Assembly (NCBI RefSeq): GCF_003946545.1
Contig: NZ_RHOA01000002.1
Coordinates: 186,001-250,000 of the forward strand
Source: Levilactobacillus tangyuanensis
GTDB lineage: Bacteria > Bacillota > Bacilli > Lactobacillales > Lactobacillaceae
Reading direction: 5' to 3'
DNA: 64,000 nt
The number at the start of each line of letters is the position of its first letter. The stretch's first letter is position 1. This document shows, piece after piece, positions 1 through 7,471 of this stretch. A model generated the notes under the pieces. It did not search any database, was not told the origin of the DNA, and saw only the letters and a list, made by a program, of their open reading frames with translations. Position numbers and translations under genes: made by a program.

Positions 1-739
1 GAAGCTTGGCAACCTTCGCCTTCTGACCAATGGTCTTCATCGCACTAGCCATCAAGTTATCGGTTGGCAGGTACAGACCCGAAATCTTACCGGTTAGGCC
101 GGCCAAGACACTGGTCACGTCGTTGGTGCTCGTCGCGCTGACAACCTTCAGGTTCAGGTGGTGCTTCTTGGCATAGGCTTTAGCCAGGTTCACCTGTAGG
201 ACTGAATTTTCTTCGGATGAGTTGTACATAATCCCTAATGGCTTGTTGCCCTTGGACATGCTGGCTAATAGCTTTAATTGCAGGCCAACCGGCGTTAAAT
301 CACTGGTCCCACTGACGTTGGTTTGGGGCTTGGCATTTGACTTCACCAGTCCGGCGGCCTTCAAATCGGTCACTGCCGTGACCAGGGTAGGCGTGGTGGT
401 GGTTTTCTTGGCCAAGGCCTGGGCAGCCGGTGTCGCAATCCCGACTAGCAGGTCGTTCTTTTGCCGAACCAATTGTTGGCTCATGGTATTGAGGTTAGCC
501 TGGTCGCCCTGAGCGTTTAAGTAGTGATACGTGACCTTGGTGGTCTTGTGATGGGCCTTCAATTCTTGATTCAGGCCGGCCTTGAACCCCTGGCGGCCTT
601 CATCCAATGACCCGTGTTGCACCACCTGTAAAATCCCAACGTTCAGGTTATCCTTGCCCGAGGCTGACTTGCTGGAACAACCGGCTAAAACCAATCCCAA
701 ACTCATTAACGCGAGACCACTCATAAGTAATTTTTTCAT
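1..739 (-). CDS. TrpX-type ABC transporter substrate-binding lipoprotein (partial, C-terminus off window)
   Basis: This reading frame starts at an ATG (739-737) with GGAGG upstream and runs off the left edge, so about 246 residues are visible. The N-terminus is a lipoprotein signal with lipobox LVLAGC and Cys21. The mature part matches the ABC_sub_bind/TrpX family: it carries VGIATPAAQALA and YNSSEENS-like segments that align with the paralogue at 2569-3561 (VGILQ, IGIATPAAQALA, IYTSSDDS). Its permease and ATPase are presumably beyond the edge. By family it binds a small solute, probably an aromatic amino acid, outside the membrane. A Phe-rich micro-ORF and terminator upstream suggest phenylalanine-linked attenuation. 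Solute identity is inference. Confidence 0.85.
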   Translation of the reverse strand, partial: MKKLLMSGLALMSLGLVLAGCSSKSASGKDNLNVGILQVVQHGSLDEGRQGFKAGLNQELKAHHKTTKVTYHYLNAQGDQANLNTMSQQLVRQKNDLLVGIATPAAQALAKKTTTTPTLVTAVTDLKAAGLVKSNAKPQTNVSGTSDLTPVGLQLKLLASMSKGNKPLGIMYNSSEENSVLQVNLAKAYAKKHHLNLKVVSATSTNDVTSVLAGLTGKISGLYLPTDNLMASAMKTIGQKAKVAKL

Positions 740-890
740 TCTCAATTCCTCCAAGGTTATGTTGTTGACCGTTGCCATGCGGTCCATTTTGTATCATTAA
801 ATGTCAAATGACCCAATGGTCAATTCAACCAATGTCAGCAATGACTGGCCGGTGTACGGGGTGTGAGTGATCGGCTCACCTCAGTGACTG

Positions 891-945
891 GCCTGAAAAA
901 ACAAAAAAACACCAGATAGATTCAAAGTAGAATCTACCTGGTGTT
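891..945 (-). terminator. Intrinsic terminator in the leader of the first ABC operon (attenuator arm)
   Basis: On the minus strand a 16-bp stem (arms 945-930 and 923-908, one G-U pair, 6-nt loop) is followed by a T-rich run (907-891). It lies 150 bp before the gene start and after a Phe-rich micro-ORF. The inner stem sequence repeats in the preceding hairpin, so the two can pair alternatively. Confidence 0.85.
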
Positions 946-967
946 TATCGGGCCCGATATTATTTCT

Positions 968-996
968 CCAGATAGATTTTACCCGTATCTATCTGG
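968..996 (-). other. Hairpin competing with the leader terminator
   Basis: A 10-bp perfect stem (CCAGATAGAT / ATCTATCTGG, 9-nt loop). Its 3' arm can also pair with the 5' arm of the terminator at 930-945, and its 5' arm with the terminator 3' arm, as expected of an attenuator. Confidence 0.65.
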
Positions 997-1032
997 CGCT
1001 AAGTCATGCTTAAAAACTTTAGCTAATCGATA

Positions 1033-1065
1033 GATACGAACGCATTTGTGCGGCGCGTTCGTATC
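1033..1065 (-). other. Leader hairpin after the Phe-rich micro-ORF
   Basis: An 11-bp perfect stem (GATACGAACGC / GCGTTCGTATC). It is enclosed by an 8-nt complementarity between the Phe codons (1100-1107) and 1017-1024, which a translating ribosome would disrupt. Confidence 0.6.
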
Positions 1066-1085
1066 CAACGGTGTGAATACAAACG

Positions 1086-1148
1086 CTATCTAAAGAAAAA
1101 GCTAAAGGCAAATTGGTTATTTAAATGATTAAGGCTATTCGATTTCAT
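1086..1148 (-). CDS. Putative Phe-rich leader peptide (20 aa)
   Basis: ATG at 1148-1146, AAAGGG 11 nt upstream, stop TAG at 1088-1086. The peptide reads MKSNSLNHLNNQ then FAFSFFFR: five Phe among the last eight residues, directly before a set of exclusive hairpins and a terminator. The arrangement is that of classical pheA/pheS leader peptides of enterobacteria, where ribosome stalling at Phe codons decides termination. A well-placed promoter (1188-1216) starts the transcript just upstream. The leader role is inference from codon content and RNA layout; no homologue was searched. Confidence 0.6.
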   Translation of the reverse strand: MKSNSLNHLNNQFAFSFFFR

Positions 1149-1187
1149 AATGGCAAAATCCCTTTCATTTATCAATTTACAAGTCTA

Positions 1188-1216
1188 AGTAAAACATTAA
1201 AAAATAACCATGTCAA
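1188..1216 (-). promoter_or_regulatory. Sigma-A promoter for the Phe-rich leader transcript
   Basis: Minus strand -35 TTGACA (1216-1211), 17-nt spacer, -10 TTTACT (1193-1188). Start point would be near 1181, giving a leader of about 440 nt before the ABC gene. Confidence 0.65.
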
Positions 1217-1230
1217 CCCCATAATCTCAT

Positions 1231-2130
1231 TTATTTCTCATTATCCAAATTGAGGAACTGCCGGTAATCGGCATTCCAGGCCAGCCCCATGGCGCCATCC
1301 CCCACGTGAACCCCGAAGCTAGGCCCAATGGTGGCGGACTTCAAGGTCACGGCTGGTAGCTCCGCCTGGGCCCAAGCCAACCATTGCTGAGTCAGCTCTG
1401 GCTGGTCGGCATTCAGCACCGTCACGGTCAGCTGAGTGGCGGGGTGTCCCTTAAGGCTAGCCGTCAACCGATCGAACAGATCGTGCCAGCCACTCTTCAT
1501 TCGCAACGAGCTCCCTGCCACACGAACCTTCCCCGACGCTTCAAAGACCAGCAAGGGCTTACCGGCCAGCAGTTGCGCATTAGCCGGGCCCCGACTGAGG
1601 TTCAGATCGCCGGTTCTCAGTAATGGCTTGATGGAATCCACCACAAAGCCTAGCTGACAAGTGGCCCGTAGCGCTGCCAGTCGTTCCAGAATCGTTGGCA
1701 CATCGAATCCCTTGGCGACCAGAGCCGCCGCTAAGCGCGCCTGTTCACCCATTGGCGTTAACACACCGCGAGAATCCCACGGCCAAATTTTCACGCTGGT
1801 CACATTCTCTGTAAAGGCGCCTAAGGTATTCACAAAGCCGGAAATGCCCTGCGAGGGGCCAATGATGATCACGTCGGTCACGCCCTGTTTCGCCAAGTCG
1901 TCACAAGTTGCAGCAATCGTCTGCATGGAAATCTGCGGTGCCGTGGGAATCATTTTCTCTCCCTTACTCAATCGCACCAACCGATAGTAGTCCGCGGTAC
2001 TCAGATCTTGGTACTCGTGGTACTGCCGATTGCCAAACATAATCGGTGCTGGTAGCAATGTGATCTGTCGTTCCGTGGCTTCATCGAAGTCAATTCCTGC
2101 CGAAGTATCTGTCAAAATTGCTATTTTCAT
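1231..2130 (-). CDS. DegV family protein
   Basis: A 299-residue protein of normal length for the DegV/EDD family, which binds fatty acids and in Firmicutes serves as the FakB fatty-acid carrier for the FakA kinase. The N-terminal segment ILTDTSAGID is the family signature. The C-terminal stretch around IGPSFGVHVGDGAMG matches the usual closing motif near the lipid head group. I take the ATG at 2130, because GGGAGG lies 10 nt upstream; a longer frame starting at 2151 would run through that site. The gene stands alone between two ABC loci and has a long 5' UTR with a stable hairpin. Family assignment is secure, lipid specificity unknown. Confidence 0.85.
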   Translation of the reverse strand: MKIAILTDTSAGIDFDEATERQITLLPAPIMFGNRQYHEYQDLSTADYYRLVRLSKGEKMIPTAPQISMQTIAATCDDLAKQGVTDVIIIGPSQGISGFVNTLGAFTENVTSVKIWPWDSRGVLTPMGEQARLAAALVAKGFDVPTILERLAALRATCQLGFVVDSIKPLLRTGDLNLSRGPANAQLLAGKPLLVFEASGKVRVAGSSLRMKSGWHDLFDRLTASLKGHPATQLTVTVLNADQPELTQQWLAWAQAELPAVTLKSATIGPSFGVHVGDGAMGLAWNADYRQFLNLDNEK

Positions 2131-2145
2131 GGAGCGACCTCCCTT

Positions 2146-2184
2146 AACCAATCACCGCGAGAACTTACCTCACAGTGATTGGTT
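2146..2184 (-). other. Hairpin in the degV 5' UTR
   Basis: A 10-bp perfect stem (AACCAATCAC / GTGATTGGTT, 19-nt loop) ends about 8 nt before the degV ribosome site. On the plus strand it is followed by only five T, so it could be a weak terminator; on the minus strand it is a leader stem. Confidence 0.5.
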
Positions 2185-2264
2185 TTTCAGTGTTTGTGAG
2201 CCAACTTGACACCGTTGTAACCCGTTATTTACCGTCCAGTATACCAAAAAAAGTCAAAAGATGG

Positions 2265-2293
2265 TTGACGACTTTTCGGCAATGCCTTACACT
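2265..2293 (+). promoter_or_regulatory. Promoter of the trpXYZ-like leader
   Basis: TTGACG (2265-2270), 17-nt spacer, TACACT (2288-2293). Transcription would start near 2300, 270 nt before the structural gene. Confidence 0.7.
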
Positions 2294-2317
2294 AAATTTA
2301 TTCGATTCGGAAGGAAG

Positions 2318-2444
2318 GAAAGTTAGATGCAAATGTCTGCTTACAAACTTAATGGACGTTGGCAAAGCCGGTAATCAAGTCGTCATCGTGTAGATGCGAC
2401 TTGAGCTCCCAGAGCGATTCTCGCATCTGCGCCGGCTAACTTTC
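2318..2444 (+). promoter_or_regulatory. Candidate attenuator RNA with alternative stems
   Basis: Stem A pairs CAAGTCG (2376-2382) with CGACTTG (2397-2403). Stem B pairs AGATGCG (2392-2398) with CGCATCT (2422-2428), and overlaps A so both cannot form. A long-range stem pairs the leader ribosome site GAAAGTTAG (2318-2326) with CTAACTTTC (2436-2444). AGCCGG inside the micro-ORF (2366-2371) can pair with CCGGCT (2432-2437). No T-box AGGGTGG-type element is visible. Confidence 0.55.
2327..2374 (+). CDS. Putative leader peptide (15 aa) with one Trp codon
   Basis: ATG at 2327 follows a strong purine ribosome site (GGAAGGAAAG) and the frame ends at TAA 2374, reading MQMSAYKLNGRWQSR. It holds one Trp and one Tyr codon and is followed by two mutually exclusive hairpins and two terminators, then by a TrpX-type transporter. 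A single Trp is weaker evidence than the usual double Trp of a trp leader. The ribosome site itself (2318-2326) is perfectly complementary to 2436-2444. Leader function is inference. Confidence 0.5.
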   Translation: MQMSAYKLNGRWQSR

Positions 2445-2455
2445 TGATGCAATGG

Positions 2456-2498
2456 CCCGCACGGATGTTTATTATCCGGTTTGCGGGTCTTTTTCTTT
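2456..2498 (+). terminator. First leader terminator of the trpXYZ-like operon
   Basis: Stem CCCGC/GCGGG with inner CGGAT/ATCCG, followed by TCTTTTTCTTT. Confidence 0.75.
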
Positions 2499-2528
2499 GG
2501 GCGCCCAGCCGGTCTGGGCGCCCTTTTT
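2499..2528 (+). terminator. Second, adjacent leader terminator
   Basis: A 10-bp perfect GC-rich stem (GGGCGCCCAG / CTGGGCGCCC, 5-nt loop) followed by TTTTT, 40 bp before the trpX-like start. Two back-to-back terminators ahead of a gene point to controlled readthrough. Confidence 0.8.
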
Positions 2529-2568
2529 GCCGCACCGACCATTCCAAATTAAGTGAGGTTGATTAGAA

Positions 2569-3561
2569 ATGAAACGAATGTACAGTCTCATCGCGCTATT
2601 ATTAATTTTTCTCGGATTCGCTTTTGTTAAGGAACAGCATCAAACCGCCGCTAAACAAGCGGTCCCAACGGTGGGTATCCTACAATTACTTTCCCACCCA
2701 GCCCTCGATGCCATCCATAAGGGCATCATCCATGGCCTCGCCGAGGAAGGCTATCACGTCGGCAAAAACGTCAAGATTGACTTTCAGAATGCTCAAAACG
2801 ACCAAAGCAATCTGAAAACCATGAGCGCGCGGTTCGTCAACGAAGATGCCGATGCCATGATCGGTATTGCCACCCCGGCGGCTCAAGCGTTGGCCAACGC
2901 CAGTTCCAAGACCCCCGTTGTCCTGGGGGCCATCACGGACCCCGAGGGGGCTCACTTGGTTAAGAGCAATGAGCATCCCGGCAACAACGTCACGGGGGTT
3001 TCCGACCAGGCGCCCCTCAAGTCGCAGCTCCAGCTCATCCAAAAGATCATGCCACAAATGAGGACGCTGGGCATCATCTACACCTCATCAGACGATTCCG
3101 CAACAGCCCAATATCATCAGTTCGCCGCATTGTGTAAAAAGGAACACGTTCGCCTAAAGGCCTATTCCATCGCCAACACGAACGACCTGAATCAAGTAGC
3201 CCAAGAGATGGTGAGCCAAGTCGACGCCATATACGTTCCTACCGACAACACCGTCGCCAGTGCCATGCAAACCCTTGTCGCCACCGCAACGGCCAAGAAA
3301 GTTCCCGTCTTCCCAGCCGTCGACACAATGGTCAAGGCTGGCGGGCTGGCAACCCTCAGCATTAATCAATATAAGTTAGGGGTTGAGACGGGTAAGATGA
3401 CGGCCGCCATTCTGAAGGGCAAGAAGCCGGCAGATACCCCAATCCACTTCGAGCGAACCGGTGAGATGACGGTTAACCTGTCACAAGCCAAAAAACTTGG
3501 CATTACCCTGCCAGAATCCGTCATTAAAGAAGCCAAAGAAAATGGGGAGGTCTTCAAATGA
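2569..3561 (+). CDS. TrpX-type ABC transporter substrate-binding protein
   Basis: A 330-residue protein of the ABC_sub_bind family (TrpX of streptococci), the extracellular binder of a small-molecule uptake system. It begins with a hydrophobic segment (about residues 5-21), but there is no lipobox Cys, unlike the paralogue at the left edge, so it is probably held by an uncleaved anchor or released. The two-lobed core is seen in VGILQLLSHPALD, IGIATPAAQALA, NVTGVSDQAPL and IYTSSDDS. It overlaps the permease gene by 4 nt (ATGA), so the three subunits are translated together. The tryptophan assignment comes from family and leader context only. Confidence 0.85.
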   Translation: MKRMYSLIALLLIFLGFAFVKEQHQTAAKQAVPTVGILQLLSHPALDAIHKGIIHGLAEEGYHVGKNVKIDFQNAQNDQSNLKTMSARFVNEDADAMIGIATPAAQALANASSKTPVVLGAITDPEGAHLVKSNEHPGNNVTGVSDQAPLKSQLQLIQKIMPQMRTLGIIYTSSDDSATAQYHQFAALCKKEHVRLKAYSIANTNDLNQVAQEMVSQVDAIYVPTDNTVASAMQTLVATATAKKVPVFPAVDTMVKAGGLATLSINQYKLGVETGKMTAAILKGKKPADTPIHFERTGEMTVNLSQAKKLGITLPESVIKEAKENGEVFK

Positions 3562-4457
3562 GTTTAGCAGTATCCGCAATCGGGCAAGGCCTACTCTGGG
3601 CCGTCTTAGGGGTTGGGCTATTCCTAACCTTCAGAATCTTAGATTTTGCCGACATGACCGTCGAAGGGACCTTTCCATTAGGCGCCGCAACGGCCGTCGC
3701 CGCCATCAGCAATGGCATGAATCCGCTGTTAGCCACCCTCTTAGCCTTCGTGATCGGTGCCATCGCTGGCCTCATCACTGGGTTACTCTACACTAAGGGT
3801 CACATCCCCATCCTCTTGGCCGGCATTCTGGTCATGACCGCCTGTTACTCCGTTAACCTACGGATCATGGGCCGGGCCAACGTTTCCTTATTAGGGAAGT
3901 CAACCCTGTTTAAGAATCACTTCCTGGCATCACTACCCCAATACTTCGACAGCGTCGTCCTGGGGATCTTGGTCATGGTGGTCATCACCGCCATCGTCAT
4001 CTACTTTCTCCAGACCGAAGTTGGCCAAGGGTTCATCGCCACTGGCGATAACCAAACCATGGCCCGTTCCCTCGGAATTAATACCGACAACATGAAAATC
4101 ATGGGCCTCATGGTCTCAAACGGCCTGATCGCCTTTGGTGGCGCCCTGGTTGCTCAAAACAACGGGTATGCCGACGTGAACATGGGCATAGGCATCATCG
4201 TCATTGCGCTGGCCTCAATCATCATTGGTGAAGTGGCCTTTGGCGACCTCACCCTTAACCAACGACTCGTGGCCGTTAGTCTCGGGAGTATCCTGTACCG
4301 TTTCGTCCTGTTATTAGTCTTGAAACTGGGCTTCAGTGCCAACGACCTCAACCTGATTTCCTCAATCATTCTGGCCATCTGCATGATGTTGCCGGTCTTC
4401 AAGAACATCCTGAACTTCAAACACATCTTGAAACGGGGGTTGGATACCAATGACTAA
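3558..4457 (+). CDS. ABC transporter permease (TrpY-like)
   Basis: A 299-residue integral membrane protein of the branched-chain/BPD_transp_2 class, with about eight to nine hydrophobic helices spread over the whole length. Start ATGA overlaps the stop of the binding protein, and its own end overlaps the ATPase start by 8 nt, so the set is one operon. The segment FRILDFADMTVEGTFPLGAA at residues 23-42 is typical of permeases paired with ABC_sub_bind proteins. It would form the membrane channel for the solute captured by the upstream protein. Substrate not visible from sequence. Confidence 0.88.
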   Translation: MSLAVSAIGQGLLWAVLGVGLFLTFRILDFADMTVEGTFPLGAATAVAAISNGMNPLLATLLAFVIGAIAGLITGLLYTKGHIPILLAGILVMTACYSVNLRIMGRANVSLLGKSTLFKNHFLASLPQYFDSVVLGILVMVVITAIVIYFLQTEVGQGFIATGDNQTMARSLGINTDNMKIMGLMVSNGLIAFGGALVAQNNGYADVNMGIGIIVIALASIIIGEVAFGDLTLNQRLVAVSLGSILYRFVLLLVLKLGFSANDLNLISSIILAICMMLPVFKNILNFKHILKRGLDTND

Positions 4458-5220
4458 ACCATTACTCGAATTAAAAAACGTGGTGTTAAAGGTTAATCGC
4501 AACACACCCGAAGAAATAACCATCCTGGATCATCTTAATTTAACGATTAATGATGGCGACTTCATCACCGTTCTAGGGTCTAACGGGGCCGGTAAATCGA
4601 CCCTCTTCAATGCCATTGGGGGCGACCTCAGCATCGATAGCGGGCAGATTCTACTGAATGGCAAGGACATCTCCCACGAATCCGTTGAAAAACGAACGCG
4701 CTTCCTCGCGCGGGTCTTCCAAGATCCTAAGTTGGGCACGGCACCACGGATGACCGTTGCCGAAAACCTCTTGCTGGCCGAGCGGCGAGGCCAACACCGC
4801 AGTCTGGCTCCACGGCAACTGAATCGACAGCTTGACCGCTACAAGGAACTCACCACGACCATGCATGATGGCCTGGATCAGCGATTAACGACCGCCACTG
4901 GCAACTTATCAGGTGGACAACGTCAGGCACTTAGCTTCTTGATGGCCACCCTGAAGCGACCCGAGATTCTGCTTCTCGATGAACACACGGCGGCATTAGA
5001 CCCCCAAACCAGCCAGGATCTGATGCACCTGACTAACGAACGCGTGCAGTCCGAGGCGCTGACCTGCCTCATGATCACTCACCATTTGGAGGATGCCTTG
5101 ACCTATGGCAATCGGCTGATTGTGTTGCACCACGGCCAAGTTTCTTACGATGTTGCCGGCGCCGAAAAGGCCGCCCTGACTAGCGAAAAGCTCTACAGCT
5201 TCTTCGCCGAAATCGAGTAG
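4450..5220 (+). CDS. ABC transporter ATP-binding protein (TrpZ-like)
   Basis: A 256-residue nucleotide-binding subunit. Walker A GSNGAGKST lies at residues 43-51, the signature LSGGQRQAL near 150 and Walker B LLLDEHTAALDP after it, with the switch His in ITHHLED. The catalytic Glu follows the Walker B Asp as usual. It overlaps the permease gene by 8 nt. A GNAT gene begins at its stop codon. The subunit powers import with the two preceding gene products. Confidence 0.9.
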   Translation: MTKPLLELKNVVLKVNRNTPEEITILDHLNLTINDGDFITVLGSNGAGKSTLFNAIGGDLSIDSGQILLNGKDISHESVEKRTRFLARVFQDPKLGTAPRMTVAENLLLAERRGQHRSLAPRQLNRQLDRYKELTTTMHDGLDQRLTTATGNLSGGQRQALSFLMATLKRPEILLLDEHTAALDPQTSQDLMHLTNERVQSEALTCLMITHHLEDALTYGNRLIVLHHGQVSYDVAGAEKAALTSEKLYSFFAEIE

Positions 5221-5225
5221 TGGCC

Positions 5226-5621
5226 ATGGAGATTGTGATTTCAAGTGCCCCGTTCAACCGGGCCGCCGCCTTGTCGTTGCGTCAGGCCATCTTCGTCACC
5301 GAACGAGGCATCCCCCGCGATATCGAGTTCGATGACCGCGATACGCCCGATCGGCTCTACGTGACGGCCTACCAGACACCCGACACGCCCATCGGCACCC
5401 TGCGGCTTGAACCCCTGGCCGACCACCAGATGCGCTTTGGCAGAATCTGCACCAGCCGGATCCTTCGTGGGCAGGGCGTGGGCACCCAGGTCTTAGGTGC
5501 CGCCGAGAAGTGGGCCCGCGAACATGGTTACCTGACCGGCATCGTTCATGGCGAGGTCACCGCCGGCCCGTTCCCTGAGGATGGCGCACCCGTGGTCGTC
5601 TTACAAAAAAGTCTCGATTAA
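5226..5621 (+). CDS. GNAT family N-acetyltransferase
   Basis: A 131-residue single-domain GNAT. The acetyl-CoA loop motif is ILRGQGVGTQVL, and the FVTERGIP segment near the start resembles the ElaA/YjcF group, in which many members act on unknown amines. I use the ATG at 5226; a GTG at 5220 overlapping the ATPase stop is possible and neither has a clear ribosome site, so translation is probably coupled to the ABC operon. A terminator follows. Substrate unknown. Confidence 0.8.
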   Translation: MEIVISSAPFNRAAALSLRQAIFVTERGIPRDIEFDDRDTPDRLYVTAYQTPDTPIGTLRLEPLADHQMRFGRICTSRILRGQGVGTQVLGAAEKWAREHGYLTGIVHGEVTAGPFPEDGAPVVVLQKSLD

Positions 5622-5624
5622 TTT

Positions 5625-5667
5625 AAAAGTCAGCTCTCCAAGCATTAGCTTAGGGGGCTGACTTTTT
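5625..5667 (+). terminator. Terminator of the trpXYZ-like operon
   Basis: Stem AAAAGTCAGC / GCTGACTTTTT with inner AGC/GCT pairing, ending in a T run; starts 4 bp after the GNAT stop. Confidence 0.8.
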
Positions 5668-5755
5668 GTTTACTTTAAATGCTAATATCCTGACCATTTC
5701 GTCGATAAACTCATTTGTTCCACCACTCAGCATTACCGGCTTGATATCTCGATAC

Positions 5756-6613
5756 CTAGTAAGTCTTAATCAATGCCTGGGTGCCATCGTCGCCTAAGTG
5801 GAAGTCATCGACCATGGTCTCATAGAGTTGCTTAGCCTGTTGCGTCGCCGGCAGCCTAAGGTCCATCCGGTCGGCCTCATCTAAGGCAATTCGCAGATCC
5901 TTGAGAAAGTGCTTGGCAAAGAAACCTGGCGTATAGTCTCCCCGCAAGATCCGGGGAACATAATTATCCATGCTCCAATTGTCGGCGCCCCCACTACTCA
6001 AGGTCGCCAGCACCTGGGGCAGGTCCAACTCGGCTGCCTTGGCATAAACTAACATTTCAGTCAGACCGGTCATGGTACCGGCAATCATAATCTGATTGGC
6101 CATCTTCGTGTGCTGGCCCTTCCCGGCCGCACCAAAATAATTCACCCGTTGGCCAATTTGTTGGAACACGGGAATCATTTGATCATAGGCGGAACGGTCA
6201 CCGCCCACCATGACCGTTAGCGTGGCATTTTTAGCGCCAATGTCCCCGCCGGAAACCGGCGCATCTAGAGACTCCAACCCGCGATCGTGGGCTTCTTGCG
6301 TCAATTTAACGGCCAAGGCCGGGGTACTTGTCGTCATATCAACCACGATACTCCCAGGCTCCGCGCCGGCAAAGATGCCATCTGCTTGCGTATAAACCGC
6401 CTCGACGTCTTGAGGATAACCCACCATGGTCATGATAAGTGTTGCCTGGGCCGCCACCGCCTTAGGAGAATCGGCCCACGTTGCCCCGGCATCCAGGACC
6501 GTCTGGGCATGAGCGCGAGTCCGGTTATAAACGATGACCTCATGTCCAGACGCCAACAAGTTCATGACAATTCCGGTACCCATGACGCCCGTCCCAACAA
6601 ACCCAATTTTCAT
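5756..6613 (-). CDS. NAD(P)-dependent beta-hydroxyacid dehydrogenase family protein
   Basis: A 285-residue member of the 3-hydroxyisobutyrate/tartronate-semialdehyde reductase family. It has the Rossmann loop GFVGTGVMGTGI at residues 4-15, the substrate motif DAPVSGGDIGA near 120, and the catalytic Lys in GQHTKMANQ near 170. Length and domain order are those of the family. The ATG at 6613 has GGAGGG 7 nt upstream, so the five extra residues of the longer frame are not used. It is monocistronic, separated from the upstream TerC gene by a terminator. The exact hydroxyacid cannot be read from the sequence. Confidence 0.85.
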   Translation of the reverse strand: MKIGFVGTGVMGTGIVMNLLASGHEVIVYNRTRAHAQTVLDAGATWADSPKAVAAQATLIMTMVGYPQDVEAVYTQADGIFAGAEPGSIVVDMTTSTPALAVKLTQEAHDRGLESLDAPVSGGDIGAKNATLTVMVGGDRSAYDQMIPVFQQIGQRVNYFGAAGKGQHTKMANQIMIAGTMTGLTEMLVYAKAAELDLPQVLATLSSGGADNWSMDNYVPRILRGDYTPGFFAKHFLKDLRIALDEADRMDLRLPATQQAKQLYETMVDDFHLGDDGTQALIKTY

Positions 6614-6660
6614 ACAGCATCCCTCCAATTGCTCACTTTAATTCATGGTACCACGGCAAC

Positions 6661-6683
6661 AAAAAAAGATGGCCGCAGCCATC
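6661..6683 (-). terminator. Terminator of the TerC gene
   Basis: Minus strand GATGGC TGCG GCCATC stem followed by seven T (6667-6661). Confidence 0.75.
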
Positions 6684-6691
6684 CCGGTTAA

Positions 6692-7471
6692 TTATGATTC
6701 AGTTGATTTAGAAGGTTCATCCTGCTTAGCCCGTGTCCGTCGACGTTTGCGAATCACGTGAATAATTAACGTGATCACGATGGCCCCGACGACCACCACG
6801 CCAAACAACGCCGCCGGAATTTCAATATCGATTGCTGGAATTGAGATAAATAACTTAACGGCAATTAGCCCAATCAGGATGTAGGCCATCGGCTCCAGCT
6901 CAGGAATCCGTTGCATGAGCTTCATGATGACTTCGGCAACCCCCCGCATCGCGAGAATCCCAATTAGCCCACCAATTAAAACAATCACGGGGTTCGAAGA
7001 GATGGCCAGTGACGCCAGGACAGAGTCCACAGAGAAAATGATATCCATCATTTCGATTTGTAACACGACCGACCAAAACAGCGGCAAGAGCCGATGTTTC
7101 TTGTCACTCACTAGCTTCCGGGTATGCTTAACCCGCGTCCGCGTAAAGAACTGTAACACCAAGTAAGCCAGGTAAAGGGCACCAACCACTTTGATTTCCC
7201 AAAAATGAATGAGATACGTTCCCAATCCAATAATGATGAACCGAAAAATATAGGCACCCCAAATACCGTAAAACAATGACTCTTCGCGTTGCTTTTGTGT
7301 TGGTAATGATTGCGTTTGCGCGGCCAGGACCACCGCATTATCGACGGAAAGTAAACATTCAATCATGACCAAAGAAAAGATGATTAACCAGTCGTTGCCT
7401 GAGGTAATCACAGTTTCCCAATTATGAAGATCAAAGAATGGCCCATACATTTGGCCTAAGAAATGTAGCAA
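6692..7471 (-). CDS. TerC family integral membrane protein
   Basis: A 259-residue TerC/YkoY-type membrane protein with about seven helices. Two conserved acidic membrane motifs are present: SVDNAVVLAAQ in the second helix and MMDIIFSVDSVLASLA in the middle, both hallmarks of the family, which is implicated in metal (manganese) export and metalation of exported enzymes. The C-terminus is Arg/Lys-rich and cytoplasmic. I accept a TTG start at 7471, with AAGGAG about 12 nt upstream; no better ATG exists before residue 8. I find no yybP-ykoY riboswitch in the short upstream region. Confidence 0.85.
   Translation of the reverse strand: MLHFLGQMYGPFFDLHNWETVITSGNDWLIIFSLVMIECLLSVDNAVVLAAQTQSLPTQKQREESLFYGIWGAYIFRFIIIGLGTYLIHFWEIKVVGALYLAYLVLQFFTRTRVKHTRKLVSDKKHRLLPLFWSVVLQIEMMDIIFSVDSVLASLAISSNPVIVLIGGLIGILAMRGVAEVIMKLMQRIPELEPMAYILIGLIAVKLFISIPAIDIEIPAALFGVVVVGAIVITLIIHVIRKRRRTRAKQDEPSKSTES

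Noticed and set aside
850-2560. T-box riboswitch in either leader
   Set aside because: Trp ABC operons of Firmicutes often carry T-boxes, but neither leader shows an AGGGTGG-type antiterminator bulge or a stem I with AGUA bulge.
2686-3369. Antisense open frames inside the TrpX-like gene
   Set aside because: They are codon-bias shadows of a real gene with no ribosome sites or recognisable domains.
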